NCBI GenBank assembly: GCA_000434115.1
Contig: FR894059.1
Coordinates: forward strand, 1 to 11,048
Origin: Roseburia sp. CAG:309
GTDB lineage: Bacteria > Bacillota > Clostridia > Lachnospirales > Lachnospiraceae
DNA length: 11,048 bases
Direction of reading: 5' to 3'
Of this stretch, positions 1 to 7,579 are shown in pieces. Numbering within the stretch: position 1 is the stretch's first letter; each line of letters starts with the position of its first letter. The notes under the pieces are model-generated. The model was not told the DNA's origin. It saw only the letters and a list, made by a program, of their open reading frames with translations, and searched no databases. A program made the position numbers and the translations under genes.

Positions 1-540
1 GTCATTGTACCGGGGTTAGCATAACCACCGGCTGTAAAGCGTGTCCATGTTGTACCCACTGCATAGCTTTCGAAATCTTCTACAACAGTACGTTTTCTCG
101 TATCCGGTGTAGCTGTCGGAGCCGGTGTCTTATCGCTCTTAAACTTAACAACATTTACTTTTACAACAGCTTTTTTACCGCTTCCGTCAGTTGCCCGTGC
201 GATAACATTGGCTTTACCAATTTTACGGGCGATAACGGTTGCTTTCGTACCGTTTCCAATTACTTTAAGGATAGATCCTTTGTTTGTGGACCATTTCAAA
301 GATTTACGGGTTGCTTTCTTAGGAGAAACCGAAGCTTTTACTACCATGTTACGACCGTTCATAATGGTAAAAGTGTTCTTTACGGCTTTCAGTTTGTCCG
401 TATATTTAGGATAAACTTTCGTTTTCTGTCCATTCTTTTCTACAATCTTGTAGTTAGCACTTGACCATGTCGAAGTTGCGTTCTTGGAGATAGCAACTTT
501 CTTTACAGGAGTACCAATCTTGAAAAATGGGAGGATGGCA
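1..540 (-). CDS. Ig-like (Big_2) domain surface protein, partial, no recognisable start (possible pseudogene)
   Basis: On the minus strand an open frame runs without a stop from a TAA at 606-608 off the left edge. It reads KIGTPVKKVAIS (about 521-486), then a bacterial Ig-like Big_2 domain with the hallmarks ASVSPKKAT, LKWSTNKGSILKV and ATVIARKIGKANVIARATD. A Pro/Thr linker (SDKTPAPTATPDTRKR) follows, then EDFESYAVGTTWTRFTAGG, which resembles the start of a carbohydrate-binding or jelly-roll module seen in secreted polysaccharide-degrading enzymes of Lachnospiraceae. The protein is therefore probably secreted and binds or degrades glycan, but its catalytic part, if any, lies outside the window. 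The start is missing: there is no in-frame ATG before the middle of the Big_2 domain, only a TTG at 576-578 without a ribosome site. The stretch just upstream is hydrophobic (FSILFLT, IIAILPFF) but not a clear signal peptide. Base composition drops near 540, which suggests 5' truncation by rearrangement. It is transcribed away from the glycan operon and is probably unrelated to it. Confidence 0.75.
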
Positions 541-1182
541 ATAATTCTTGTTTGCGTAAGAAAAAGAATTGAAAACAAAAAATGTGGTATAACAAAATAA
601 GATTGTTAAATGTAACTGTTTTGTTAATGTTGAGGGGTTGAAACTTTGAAAATTGGTTACTTAAGTGTTTCACAAATAAAGTATATTAAGCATGTATTCT
701 GTAGTGTTTATTTGCTATAAGAAGATATAAGTTTTTTGTTCAAGTTACACGAATGGCCTTATTTATGAATTGTGCAAAAAGATAATCGATATTCATGAAC
801 AACCATATGATATATAAGAAAGAGTGCTGTGAAATTCAAGAAGGCATCCATTGGCAAAAGTTGAGAAGAACATGCATGAAAAATAATAATATGGAGAGAT
901 AAGGTTAGAATCAGTTCACTGGTCATTAGTTTTGCACAGTTAAAGGGACTCTATTCATGGATTAATACCATTATCAGAATATGAAAAAAGAATTATTTCT
1001 AGTGTGGGATTTATATATTTTATGATATGTTTATTGATGAATATAATAAGATAATAAGCGAGGTTGCAAAACAACATGAATTTTGCGAGCAGAAGTTAGG
1101 TGGGATTACCCCTCATGAAATGCCAAAAATAGAATTGGACAAGTTTCGTCATTCTTTGATACCACACAATGTGCCGGAAGAC
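541..1182. other. AT-rich intergenic stretch with no intact gene
   Basis: This stretch is clearly more AT-rich than its flanks and is broken by stops in all frames. I see no tRNA, rRNA, CRISPR or strong terminator hairpin. The only coding-like signal is on the plus strand. One frame at about 958-1047 reads LIPLSEYEKRIISSVGFIYF, and a second frame from an ATG at 1027 reads FIDEYNKIISEVAKQHEF and continues to PHNVPEDR before meeting the antisense of the insertion sequence remnant near 1183. Neither piece has a ribosome binding site and I do not recognise the protein. Together they may be two frames of one decayed gene. The ATG-started 61-residue frame at 1027-1212 ends inside the transposase remnant, so it is unlikely to be a functional gene as it stands. 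Confidence 0.5.
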
Positions 1183-1377
1183 AGGTCCGACAACTTCTTC
1201 AGATTTTTTTGAGCCAGTCAACCTGCATAGTAAGTTGACCGACCTTTTTGGCGTATTCGGCTTTTTCCTTGCGTTCTTCGGCAAGTTTTTCCCGGAGATT
1301 GTCTTCCCGCTTATTATCGAATGCGAGAGAAGCATTAGCAAGGAATTCTTTCTTCCATTTGTTGGTTATAGTATATC
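1183..1377 (-). pseudogene. IS3-family transposase OrfA remnant, frameshifted
   Basis: The minus strand from 1377 reads WKKEFLANASLAFDNKR, then a charged helical stretch (REKLAEERKEKAEYAKK), then VGQLTMQVDWLKK. This is the C-terminal half of the DNA-binding OrfA protein of IS3-type insertion sequences, with its leucine-zipper-like end. Reading stops at a TGA at 1199-1201, immediately after an A7 run (1204-1210). One extra base there would restore the expected continuation KKKSEEVVGP, so a single-base loss is the likely lesion. The N-terminal helix-turn-helix half is absent: a stop lies at 1378-1380 and upstream sequence does not resemble it. No OrfB (DDE integrase) is found on either side, and I could not identify terminal inverted repeats. 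The piece is a non-functional scar of a past insertion next to the start of the glycan operon. Confidence 0.75.
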
Positions 1378-1449
1378 AGATTCATTAAGAAATGTCGTGT
1401 TCAGTGTTTTAATTTATGAGACCATTATAGAATCTTGGGGATGAGCATA

Positions 1450-1478
1450 TTGAACAACTCTCAAATATATGGTATACT
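1450..1478 (+). promoter_or_regulatory. Sigma-A-type promoter of the polysaccharide operon
   Basis: TTGAAC at 1450-1455 (-35) and TATACT at 1473-1478 (-10) are separated by exactly 17 bases and sit about 35 bases before the first operon gene. A second -10-like TATAAT at 1478-1483 overlaps but would give too long a spacer. Transcription should begin near 1485, giving a short leader of roughly 30 bases. I see no operator palindrome or riboswitch-like structure. Because the motif is close to consensus, expression may be largely constitutive. Confidence 0.65.
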
Positions 1479-1513
1479 ATAATGTAATCATGCATAGGAA
1501 AAGGACAGCGCAA

Positions 1514-2665
1514 ATGAGACAGATGAAGATATTGCAGACAAATAAATTATATTATCCGGTGACGGGCGGGATAGAGAGGGTTGTACAGCAGCTGGCAGAA
1601 GGATTGTCAGATCGGACAAGTACAACCGTTTTGGTCTGCCGGAAAAAGGGGAAAACAATTTGTGAAGAGATAAATGGTGTCTCGGTGATGCGCTGCAAAA
1701 CATTGATAAATGTTTCTTCTTTGCCAATCTCATTTTCTTATCTTTATCATTTTAAGAAAGAAGCAAAGAAAAATGATATTGTGCATATTCATATGCCGTT
1801 TCCACTGGGGGATCTGGCATGCTTGCTGTCGGGATACAAAGGAAAGGTAGTATTGTGGTGGCATAGTGATATTGTGCGGCAAAAGCGGCTGATGACGTTT
1901 TACCGTCCTTTGATGAATTGGCTTTTGCGCCGGGCGGACGCTATTATTGTTGCGACAGAAGGACATATTAAAGGCTCTCGGTATTTAAAACCATATGCGG
2001 ACAAATGTAAAATTATACCATTTGGTGTAGATAATTGGATCAAGCAGCAGGCAGATGACTGGATGGTTCAAAGAAATGAGAAAAAGCAGGAGAATCTGGT
2101 TCGTTTCTTATTTGTGGGACGTCTGGTTTATTATAAAGGAATCCGTAATTTACTTGAAGCATATTATAAAATGGTGAACCAACAGCCGGATTTGAAAAAA
2201 AGGGCTGTACTTGATATTGTAGGAAGTGGTCCGTTAGAACAGGAACTTCATGAATATGTACAGAACAATGATTTGCAAGATAACATTTTTTTTCACACGC
2301 AAGTTACGGATGAACAATTGATGGAATTTTATAAAAATTGCGACGTTTTTGTACTTCCATCACAGCAACGGAGCGAAGCCTTTGGTTTGGTTCAGATTGA
2401 AGCGATGGCATTCGGTAAGCCGGTGATTAATACGAATCTTCCAAGTGGTGTGCCATACGTAAGTTTAGACGGTATCACGGGTATGACGGTAGAGCCGGAT
2501 GATGTTGAAGGGCTGGCGGAGGCTTTGGAACAGATGGTGCTGGATGATGAATGTCGTATGCGGATGGGACAAGCAGCCAGACAGCGCGTGGAAGAAGAAT
2601 ATACGATGGATAATATGCTTCAAAAAACGTATGAGTTATATCAAAATTTAGTGAGCGAGGGATGA
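1514..2665 (+). CDS. GT4-family glycosyltransferase (first gene of operon)
   Basis: This is a retaining GT4-type (GT-B fold) glycosyltransferase of 383 residues, the usual family length, expected to move a sugar from a nucleotide donor to a lipid-linked glycan on the cytoplasmic face of the membrane. The N-terminal Rossmann half opens with KILQTNKLYYPVTGGIE (residues 5-21, with the glycine-rich acceptor-side loop). The donor half begins near FVGRLVYYKG (about residue 200), followed by VGSGPLEQEL. The catalytic/donor EX7E motif is SEAFGLVQIEAM (E288 and E296). The ATG at 1514 was chosen because AGGA at 1502-1505 lies 8 bases upstream and because longer in-frame starts (1469, 1490) would overlap the promoter or transcription start. 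ATG 1523 is a possible alternative. The opening resembles O-polysaccharide mannosyl- or rhamnosyltransferases, but sugar specificity cannot be read from sequence. The stop is 3 bases before the next ATG. Confidence 0.9.
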   Translation: MRQMKILQTNKLYYPVTGGIERVVQQLAEGLSDRTSTTVLVCRKKGKTICEEINGVSVMRCKTLINVSSLPISFSYLYHFKKEAKKNDIVHIHMPFPLGDLACLLSGYKGKVVLWWHSDIVRQKRLMTFYRPLMNWLLRRADAIIVATEGHIKGSRYLKPYADKCKIIPFGVDNWIKQQADDWMVQRNEKKQENLVRFLFVGRLVYYKGIRNLLEAYYKMVNQQPDLKKRAVLDIVGSGPLEQELHEYVQNNDLQDNIFFHTQVTDEQLMEFYKNCDVFVLPSQQRSEAFGLVQIEAMAFGKPVINTNLPSGVPYVSLDGITGMTVEPDDVEGLAEALEQMVLDDECRMRMGQAARQRVEEEYTMDNMLQKTYELYQNLVSEG

Positions 2666-2668
2666 GTT

Positions 2669-3823
2669 ATGAAAATTGCATTTGATGGGCAGCCACTTTT
2701 AAATGCTAATAAAACAGGAATTGCCTATTATGAAGATGGACTGGTAAGGGGAATGATGGAATATTATCCGGAGAATGAGTACCAGTTAGATGTGTTTACA
2801 TTTCGCCATAAAGATAGAATAGAACAATTGCAGAAAGAATATTCTCATAAATTGGTATTAAAGAAATGTGTATGGTTATGGGATCGGATTTTTCGTGCCT
2901 TTACTTTTCTGATTTATATTCCATATGCCTGTTTCTTTTCCGGAAAACGAGAAGTTACTCATTTTTGTAATTATGTAATTCCTTTTGGCGTAAAGGGGAA
3001 GAAGGTTGTTACAATACATGATCTGGCATTTCGTGAATATCCGCAGACAATTCGTACGCGGACTATGATGATGCTGAAATTGAATTTGCGGAGAACTATA
3101 AAACGGGCAGATGCGATCGCAGTTGTTTCCACATTTACGAAGAACGAATTGGAAAAATACTATAACGTACCAAAAGAAAAGGTATACATTGTTCCTTGTG
3201 GAATCGATAAAGAAAAATATGAGAAAAAAAGAAATGTCGAGGAAGTAAAGGAAAAATTTGGAATTGTCGGAGAGTATTTTTTATATCTCGGAACGTTGGA
3301 ACCGAGGAAAAATATTGTTCGGTTAATAGAGGCGTATAATGAATTTCGAAAAGAAAATGTGAATGATATTCTTCCGGAGTTGGTGATTGCTGGAGGAAAA
3401 GGATGGATGTATGATGAAATTTATGAAGTAGTAAATAAATTTCATTTAGAAAAATGGATTATATTTACGGATTATGTTTCGGAAGAAGAAAAAATAGCTT
3501 TGATGCAGGGAGCCTTTGCTTTTTGTTTTCCTTCTTTGTATGAGGGGTTTGGACTGCCGCCAATGGAAGCGATGGCTTGTGGAACGCCGGTAATTACTTC
3601 GTGTACATCTTCTTTGGATGAAGTCGCCGGAGAGGCAGCATTAAAAGTAGATCCGGAGAGTGTTCCGCAGATTGCGTCTGCTTTGACAAAAATGTATAGG
3701 GAAGATGAGATACGGCAGAATTTGATCAAAAAGGGGCGGAAACAGGTTATGAAATATACATGGGAAAACGCAACAAATGCCCTATACAAAGTCTTTCAAG
3801 ATGTTTTAAAAAATGAGGTGTGA
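2669..3823 (+). CDS. GT4-family glycosyltransferase
   Basis: A second GT4/GT-B glycosyltransferase, 384 residues. The start MKIAFDGQPLLNANKTGIAYY has the TGI loop near residues 16-18, a variant typical of the mannosyl/rhamnosyltransferase branch that includes O-antigen WbdA/WbdC-like enzymes. FLYLGTLEPRKNIVRLIEAY (about 204-223) opens the donor domain, and SLYEGFGLPPMEAMACGTPV carries the EX7E pair E292 and E300, followed by the usual SSLDEVAGEAAL nucleotide-sugar loop. GAGGG at 2657-2661 is 7 bases before the ATG. It probably adds one or several backbone sugars before export. Its 3' end runs into the ribosome site of the permease gene, so the two are likely translationally coupled. The family is certain; donor, acceptor and linkage are unknown. 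Confidence 0.9.
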   Translation: MKIAFDGQPLLNANKTGIAYYEDGLVRGMMEYYPENEYQLDVFTFRHKDRIEQLQKEYSHKLVLKKCVWLWDRIFRAFTFLIYIPYACFFSGKREVTHFCNYVIPFGVKGKKVVTIHDLAFREYPQTIRTRTMMMLKLNLRRTIKRADAIAVVSTFTKNELEKYYNVPKEKVYIVPCGIDKEKYEKKRNVEEVKEKFGIVGEYFLYLGTLEPRKNIVRLIEAYNEFRKENVNDILPELVIAGGKGWMYDEIYEVVNKFHLEKWIIFTDYVSEEEKIALMQGAFAFCFPSLYEGFGLPPMEAMACGTPVITSCTSSLDEVAGEAALKVDPESVPQIASALTKMYREDEIRQNLIKKGRKQVMKYTWENATNALYKVFQDVLKNEV

Positions 3824-3824
3824 C

Positions 3825-4601
3825 ATGAAAACATTACATGAATTATATGAATACAGAGCGATGATCGGAAGTATGATCCGAAGGGATTTAAGAGGAAGAT
3901 ATAAGGGTTCTGCACTGGGGTTTGCTTGGACATTTTTGAATCCGTTGTTACAGCTGGCGGTTTATACCCTTGTTTTTTCCATGATTATGAGAGCCGGAAT
4001 AAAAGATTATTATCTCTTTTTATTTGTAGCACTCATTCCCTGGATTTTTTTCAGTACATCGGTATCGGCTGGAGCAAGCTGTGTTATGGCGCAAAAAGAT
4101 ATTGTGAAAAAAATATATTTTCCACGGGAAGTATTGCCGATTTCTCATGTGACATGCCAGCTTGTAAATATGCTTTTAAGCATGGTGGTCGTATTGGCAG
4201 TTCTTCTGTTATCCGGAAAAGGAATCAGTTTCAAAGCAATGTTGTATCTGCCGCCGGTCATAGTGGCAGAATATCTGCTTGCACTTAGTATTACGATGAT
4301 CGTTTCTGCGGTTACTGTTTATTTGAGGGATTTGGAACATGTATTAGTGATTATTACGATGGCATGGCAGTTTTTAACTCCGGTTATGTATTCTATAGAT
4401 ATGGTGCCGGAACAGATTCAAACCATTTTTCATTTGAACCCTATGACACCAATTATTATTGCATACCGAGATATTTTATATTATCAAAAGGCACCGAAAT
4501 TAGGAACATTGACACAAGGCATTATTTTTAGTATTATTTTACTTATTGTAGGCTGGAATGTGTTTGGGCATTTGAAGAAGCATTTTGCGGAGGAAATGTA
4601 A
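3825..4601 (+). CDS. Polysaccharide ABC exporter permease (Wzm/TagG/RgpC type)
   Basis: An ABC-2-type integral membrane protein of 258 residues, the normal size for Wzm, TagG or RgpC permeases that export O-antigen, teichoic acid or rhamnan chains. The cytoplasmic N-terminal helix with MIRRDLRGRYKGSALGFAWTF is the family hallmark. About six membrane segments follow, including LLQLAVYTLVFSMIM, YLFLFVALIPWIFF, LLSMVVVLAVLLL, YLLALSITMIVSAV, LVIITMAWQFLTPVMYS and the last near GIIFSIILLIVGW. Between them is the conserved KKIYFPREVLPIS segment that contacts the ATPase. I prefer ATG 3825 over ATG 3813, because GAGGTG (3815-3820) precedes 3825 whereas 3813 has no ribosome site. Even so, 3813 would overlap the previous gene and cannot be excluded. 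It pairs with the next gene, overlapping it by one base (TAATG). Confidence 0.92.
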   Translation: MKTLHELYEYRAMIGSMIRRDLRGRYKGSALGFAWTFLNPLLQLAVYTLVFSMIMRAGIKDYYLFLFVALIPWIFFSTSVSAGASCVMAQKDIVKKIYFPREVLPISHVTCQLVNMLLSMVVVLAVLLLSGKGISFKAMLYLPPVIVAEYLLALSITMIVSAVTVYLRDLEHVLVIITMAWQFLTPVMYSIDMVPEQIQTIFHLNPMTPIIIAYRDILYYQKAPKLGTLTQGIIFSIILLIVGWNVFGHLKKHFAEEM

Positions 4602-5815
4602 TGAAATCAAATAATGCAATTGAAGTTACGGATGTAACAAAGAGCTTTAAAGTATATTTTGATAAAGGAAACACAATGAAAGAGAAAGTTCTTTTTCAAA
4701 AAAGAAGACGTTACGAAGAACGCAGAGTGTTAGATGGAATATGCTTTGAGGTGAAAAAAGGAGAAGCAATCGGACTGATCGGGCATAATGGTTGTGGAAA
4801 AAGTACAACGTTAAAATTGCTTACAAAGATTATGTATCCGGATGAAGGAAAGATTGAGATGTGCGGAAGAGTTTCCAGTCTCATTGAGTTGGGAGCCGGG
4901 TTTCATCCCGATATGAGTGGGCGAGAAAATATATATATCAATGCTTCCATATTTGGACTTTCGCGCAAAGAGATTGATGCCAGGCTTCAGGATATTATCG
5001 AATTCTCAGAATTGGAGGAATATATTGATAATCCTGTGCGGACATATTCTTCCGGAATGTATATGAGGCTGGCGTTTTCTGTTGCAATTAATGTTAATGC
5101 AGATATTCTGTTGATAGACGAGATTCTTGCAGTGGGAGATGTAAATTTTCAGGCAAAATGTTTTAACCGGCTTCGCGAAATTAAAGGGAAAGGAACGACG
5201 ATCGTCATTGTTTCCCATTCGCTGGAACAGATTGAACAGATATGTGACCGGTCAATCTGGATTCATGAGGGACGCATTTATGCTGAAGGAAAGCCGAAGG
5301 ACATTCACCCACAATATATTCGTTTTATGGCGAAAAATCGCCATTTAGCTCCAGCTTCATTGGAAAAACTGCATAGTGAGGAAGAGGAAAATGAGAATTA
5401 TCACGTAGTGATTTCTAAAATTGAAGCATTTAGTCAGGGGGAAAAATCAAATGGTGTTATTTCCGTTGGCAAGGATTTGGAAATTGTTGCTGATTATAAG
5501 ACAGATTTCCCTGTGGAGGATGTGACGCTGGGATTTAGTTTCTATCGCGGAGATGGTTTGTGCTGTTATGGGACAAATTCAAAGACCGATCATGCACGGA
5601 CTATGAGAATGACAAAAAATGGAAAGATAAAACTTATGTTTCCAAAGGTGAATATGCTCCCGGGAGAGTATTGGATGGATCTATATGTAGAGGACAGAAC
5701 GGGGGTCCGTATCGTTTCGGTGGTAAAAGCGTGTCATATACAAATTTATGCAGATGTGACAGAAACAGGGATTACAAGAATGCAGCATAGTTGGAAGTGT
5801 ATTGAAGGAGAGTAA
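4601..5815 (+). CDS. Polysaccharide ABC exporter ATPase with C-terminal glycan-binding-type domain (Wzt type)
   Basis: The ATPase subunit of the exporter, 404 residues. Residues 1 to about 240 are the nucleotide-binding domain: Walker A GHNGCGKST (61-69), signature YSSGM (149-153), Walker B ILLIDE (169-174), and switch histidine H206 in IVSHS. The N-terminal part, VTKSFKVYFDKGNTMKEKVL, is typical of the Wzt/TagH/RgpD group. After an acidic linker (SEEEENENYH, near 260-270) comes a domain of about 140 residues with a beta-rich pattern (SVGKDLEIVADYKTDFPVED, LGFSFYRGDGLCCYGTNS, FPKVNMLPGEYWMDLYVED). This matches the Wzt C-terminal domain, which in characterised O-antigen systems binds the exported glycan, often through a modified non-reducing end. 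Short RgpD-type ATPases lack it. AGGAAA sits about 5 bases before the ATG. Export of one particular, probably length-controlled polymer is inferred. Confidence 0.92.
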   Translation: MKSNNAIEVTDVTKSFKVYFDKGNTMKEKVLFQKRRRYEERRVLDGICFEVKKGEAIGLIGHNGCGKSTTLKLLTKIMYPDEGKIEMCGRVSSLIELGAGFHPDMSGRENIYINASIFGLSRKEIDARLQDIIEFSELEEYIDNPVRTYSSGMYMRLAFSVAINVNADILLIDEILAVGDVNFQAKCFNRLREIKGKGTTIVIVSHSLEQIEQICDRSIWIHEGRIYAEGKPKDIHPQYIRFMAKNRHLAPASLEKLHSEEEENENYHVVISKIEAFSQGEKSNGVISVGKDLEIVADYKTDFPVEDVTLGFSFYRGDGLCCYGTNSKTDHARTMRMTKNGKIKLMFPKVNMLPGEYWMDLYVEDRTGVRIVSVVKACHIQIYADVTETGITRMQHSWKCIEGE

Positions 5816-5822
5816 CAGTAAT

Positions 5823-6476
5823 ATGAATTTGGATAAATTGATTCTGCAAAAACAAAATGAGGCAATGCATCAAAATACATTAGACATCGACTGGATGAAT
5901 TGGGATGTTTCTATGGAAGTTATTCTAGGCGAAATTGAACGTCAAGCAGATCATCTGGATGACACCTTGACAAGACGACGCACGGTGACGAGAATTTATG
6001 GATTTCATAGAAAGAAGTATGCTTCTTGGATTCAAAAATTTCGCGGTATGGATGTCCGGCTTAGCCGAAATCGTTTTTACCGGGTGCACATAAGAGAATG
6101 GTTGAAAAGACAATATAAAAAAGGGCAGAAACGGCATACAGTACCTATTGCGTCTCTGCTGGATAACAGCAATGATGAAGAATTTGTAAAGCAATGTTAT
6201 CATTGTATTTTTCAGCGGTCTCCGGATGATACAGGATTACTTAATAATATACGCAATCTTCAGGACGGGAAGATCAGTAAACTGGAGCTGGTATTTACGA
6301 TGGCAAAATCTCCTGAGGGAAAGGCAGCGGGAGCGCATATAAAAGGAAAGCATATGACATATTTCTTATTGCGTGCATATCACAGTTTCAGGAAGATACC
6401 ATTATTCGGAAATATTCTGGATAAAGTAATGCATGTAAAGGGAATTCATGGTGTTGCAAAGAAAAATATGAAATAA
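5823..6476 (+). CDS. DUF4214-like protein of unknown function in a glycan export operon
   Basis: A basic protein of about 217 residues. Residues about 110-170 (SLLDNSNDEEFVKQCYHCIF, QRSPDDTGLLNNIRNLQDGK, SKLELVFTMAKSPEGKAAG) fit the DUF4214 pattern: a helix with a Phe-Val start, an R-x-PDxxGL turn, then a helix ending in SPE. Such domains occur in bacterial surface-glycan and glycosyltransferase proteins, but their role is not established. The N-terminal 100 residues are rich in Arg, Lys and Trp and look helical (DWMNWDVSMEVILGEIERQA). The C-terminus is basic with HMTYFLLRAYHSFRKIPLF. There is no signal peptide or membrane span, so it should be cytoplasmic, perhaps membrane-associated. ATG 5823 is favoured, with GAAGGAGAG at 5804-5812. 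A TTG at 5802 would overlap the ATPase gene. Its position between ATPase and glycosyltransferases suggests an accessory role in assembly or export. No catalytic motif is visible. Confidence 0.8.
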   Translation: MNLDKLILQKQNEAMHQNTLDIDWMNWDVSMEVILGEIERQADHLDDTLTRRRTVTRIYGFHRKKYASWIQKFRGMDVRLSRNRFYRVHIREWLKRQYKKGQKRHTVPIASLLDNSNDEEFVKQCYHCIFQRSPDDTGLLNNIRNLQDGKISKLELVFTMAKSPEGKAAGAHIKGKHMTYFLLRAYHSFRKIPLFGNILDKVMHVKGIHGVAKKNMK

Positions 6477-6490
6477 AGGAGAAAACAATT

Positions 6491-7579
6491 TTGACAGTAG
6501 TACAAATGCATCAAACCGTAACCGGACATGATGCGATCGGAAATGATATAGAAGCAATCTTTAAAGTGCTGAATGCACAGGGCAGACGCTGTGTCGTATT
6601 TGCCAATAATACATTCAATAAACAGGTGACTTATATTGAGGAAAGCGAACTCGAATTGCTTCTTCAGGAGGAAGATAATATAATATTATATCACCATAGT
6701 GTTTATTGGGAACAAGGGAGTGAAATTTTAAAAAAGGCAAAGGCGAAAATTATATTTCGATACCATAATATCACTCCCCCTGCCTTTTTTGAACCATACA
6801 ATTCATTTCATACACAGCAGTGTGAAAAAGGAAGAAAGCAGACAGATACATTGATCCAGGACTTCCCAAATGCTTTCTGGCTGTGTGATTCAAAGTACAA
6901 TGCAGAGGATCTGCGGGGCGTGTCCAAAGAAAGAATTGGAATCTGCCCACCATTTCATAAAATAGAAGAGTGGAGAGAGACGAAACCGGACGAAGAAATA
7001 TTAAATGATCTTATCACAAGAAAAGAGATCAATCTGTTGTTTGTAGGACGGATAGCGCCCAACAAAGGGCATAAAATGCTGCTGGAGATCATGAAAATTT
7101 TCACGACAAATTATCCGGATCCGATCCGTTTGCGGGTAATTGGTAAATTTGATGATGGACTGCCGGGATACAATTCATTAATTGAAAAAACAATACAAAA
7201 GTATCATTTGGAGGACTGCATTGAATTTATCGGTGAGATAAATGATGCTACATTGCTCGCGTATTATCTTGGCAGTGATTTTCTGGTTTGCACAAGTGAA
7301 CACGAAGGGTTTTGTGTGCCGATCGTGGAAGCCCAATATCTGGGACTGCCGATTTTGGCATTAAAGGAATGTGCTGTCCCGGAGACAATAGGAAGAGATC
7401 AGATACTACTTGATAAAGAACCAAAAAAATTTGCAGCAGGAATTTATGCACTCTATCATAATAGAGAGTATATGGAATATTTGATTCATAAAGGATTTAA
7501 AAATATACAGAATAGATTTACAAAGAACAAAATAAGAGAAACCTTTTTGGAAGAATTTGCGAAAGGAGCAGAAAAATGA
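6491..7579 (+). CDS. GT4-family glycosyltransferase, TTG start
   Basis: A GT4/GT-B glycosyltransferase of 362 residues. The N-terminal half begins TVVQMHQTVTGHDAIGNDIE and includes IILYHHSVYW and KIIFRYHNITPPAFF, a histidine-rich acceptor-side arrangement common in a branch of surface-polysaccharide transferases. The donor half starts at LLFVGRIAPNKGHKMLLEI (about 181-199) and carries EX7E in SEHEGFCVPIVEA (E272 and E280), then CAVPETIGRDQILL. The TTG at 6491 is chosen because AAGGAGA (6476-6482) lies 8 bases upstream; the first ATG (6506) would cut the first strand. The start is 14 bases after the DUF4214-like gene, the longest gap inside the operon. Its 3' end overlaps the next gene by 4 bases (ATGA), so the two are coupled. 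Sugar specificity is unknown. Confidence 0.88.
   Translation: MTVVQMHQTVTGHDAIGNDIEAIFKVLNAQGRRCVVFANNTFNKQVTYIEESELELLLQEEDNIILYHHSVYWEQGSEILKKAKAKIIFRYHNITPPAFFEPYNSFHTQQCEKGRKQTDTLIQDFPNAFWLCDSKYNAEDLRGVSKERIGICPPFHKIEEWRETKPDEEILNDLITRKEINLLFVGRIAPNKGHKMLLEIMKIFTTNYPDPIRLRVIGKFDDGLPGYNSLIEKTIQKYHLEDCIEFIGEINDATLLAYYLGSDFLVCTSEHEGFCVPIVEAQYLGLPILALKECAVPETIGRDQILLDKEPKKFAAGIYALYHNREYMEYLIHKGFKNIQNRFTKNKIRETFLEEFAKGAEK

Noticed and set aside
208..414. A 68-codon open frame on the plus strand
   Set aside because: It is the antisense shadow of the Big_2 domain, whose minus-strand frame is continuous and matches a known family.
1199..1212. Programmed ribosomal frameshift at the A7 run, as IS3 elements use for OrfAB fusion
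   Set aside because: The expected OrfA continuation needs a +1 correction rather than the usual -1 slip, it lies within OrfA itself, and no OrfB follows. A mutational frameshift in a remnant is simpler.
541..1450. Possible riboswitch, CRISPR array, tRNA or terminator in the AT-rich stretch
   Set aside because: I found no regularly spaced repeats, no tRNA-like cloverleaf and no GC-rich hairpin followed by a T run. Only the IS remnant and weak coding-like pieces stand out.
3926..4288. A 120-codon plus-strand frame inside the permease gene
   Set aside because: It is an alternative frame of a well-supported ABC-2 permease and its translation shows no family features.
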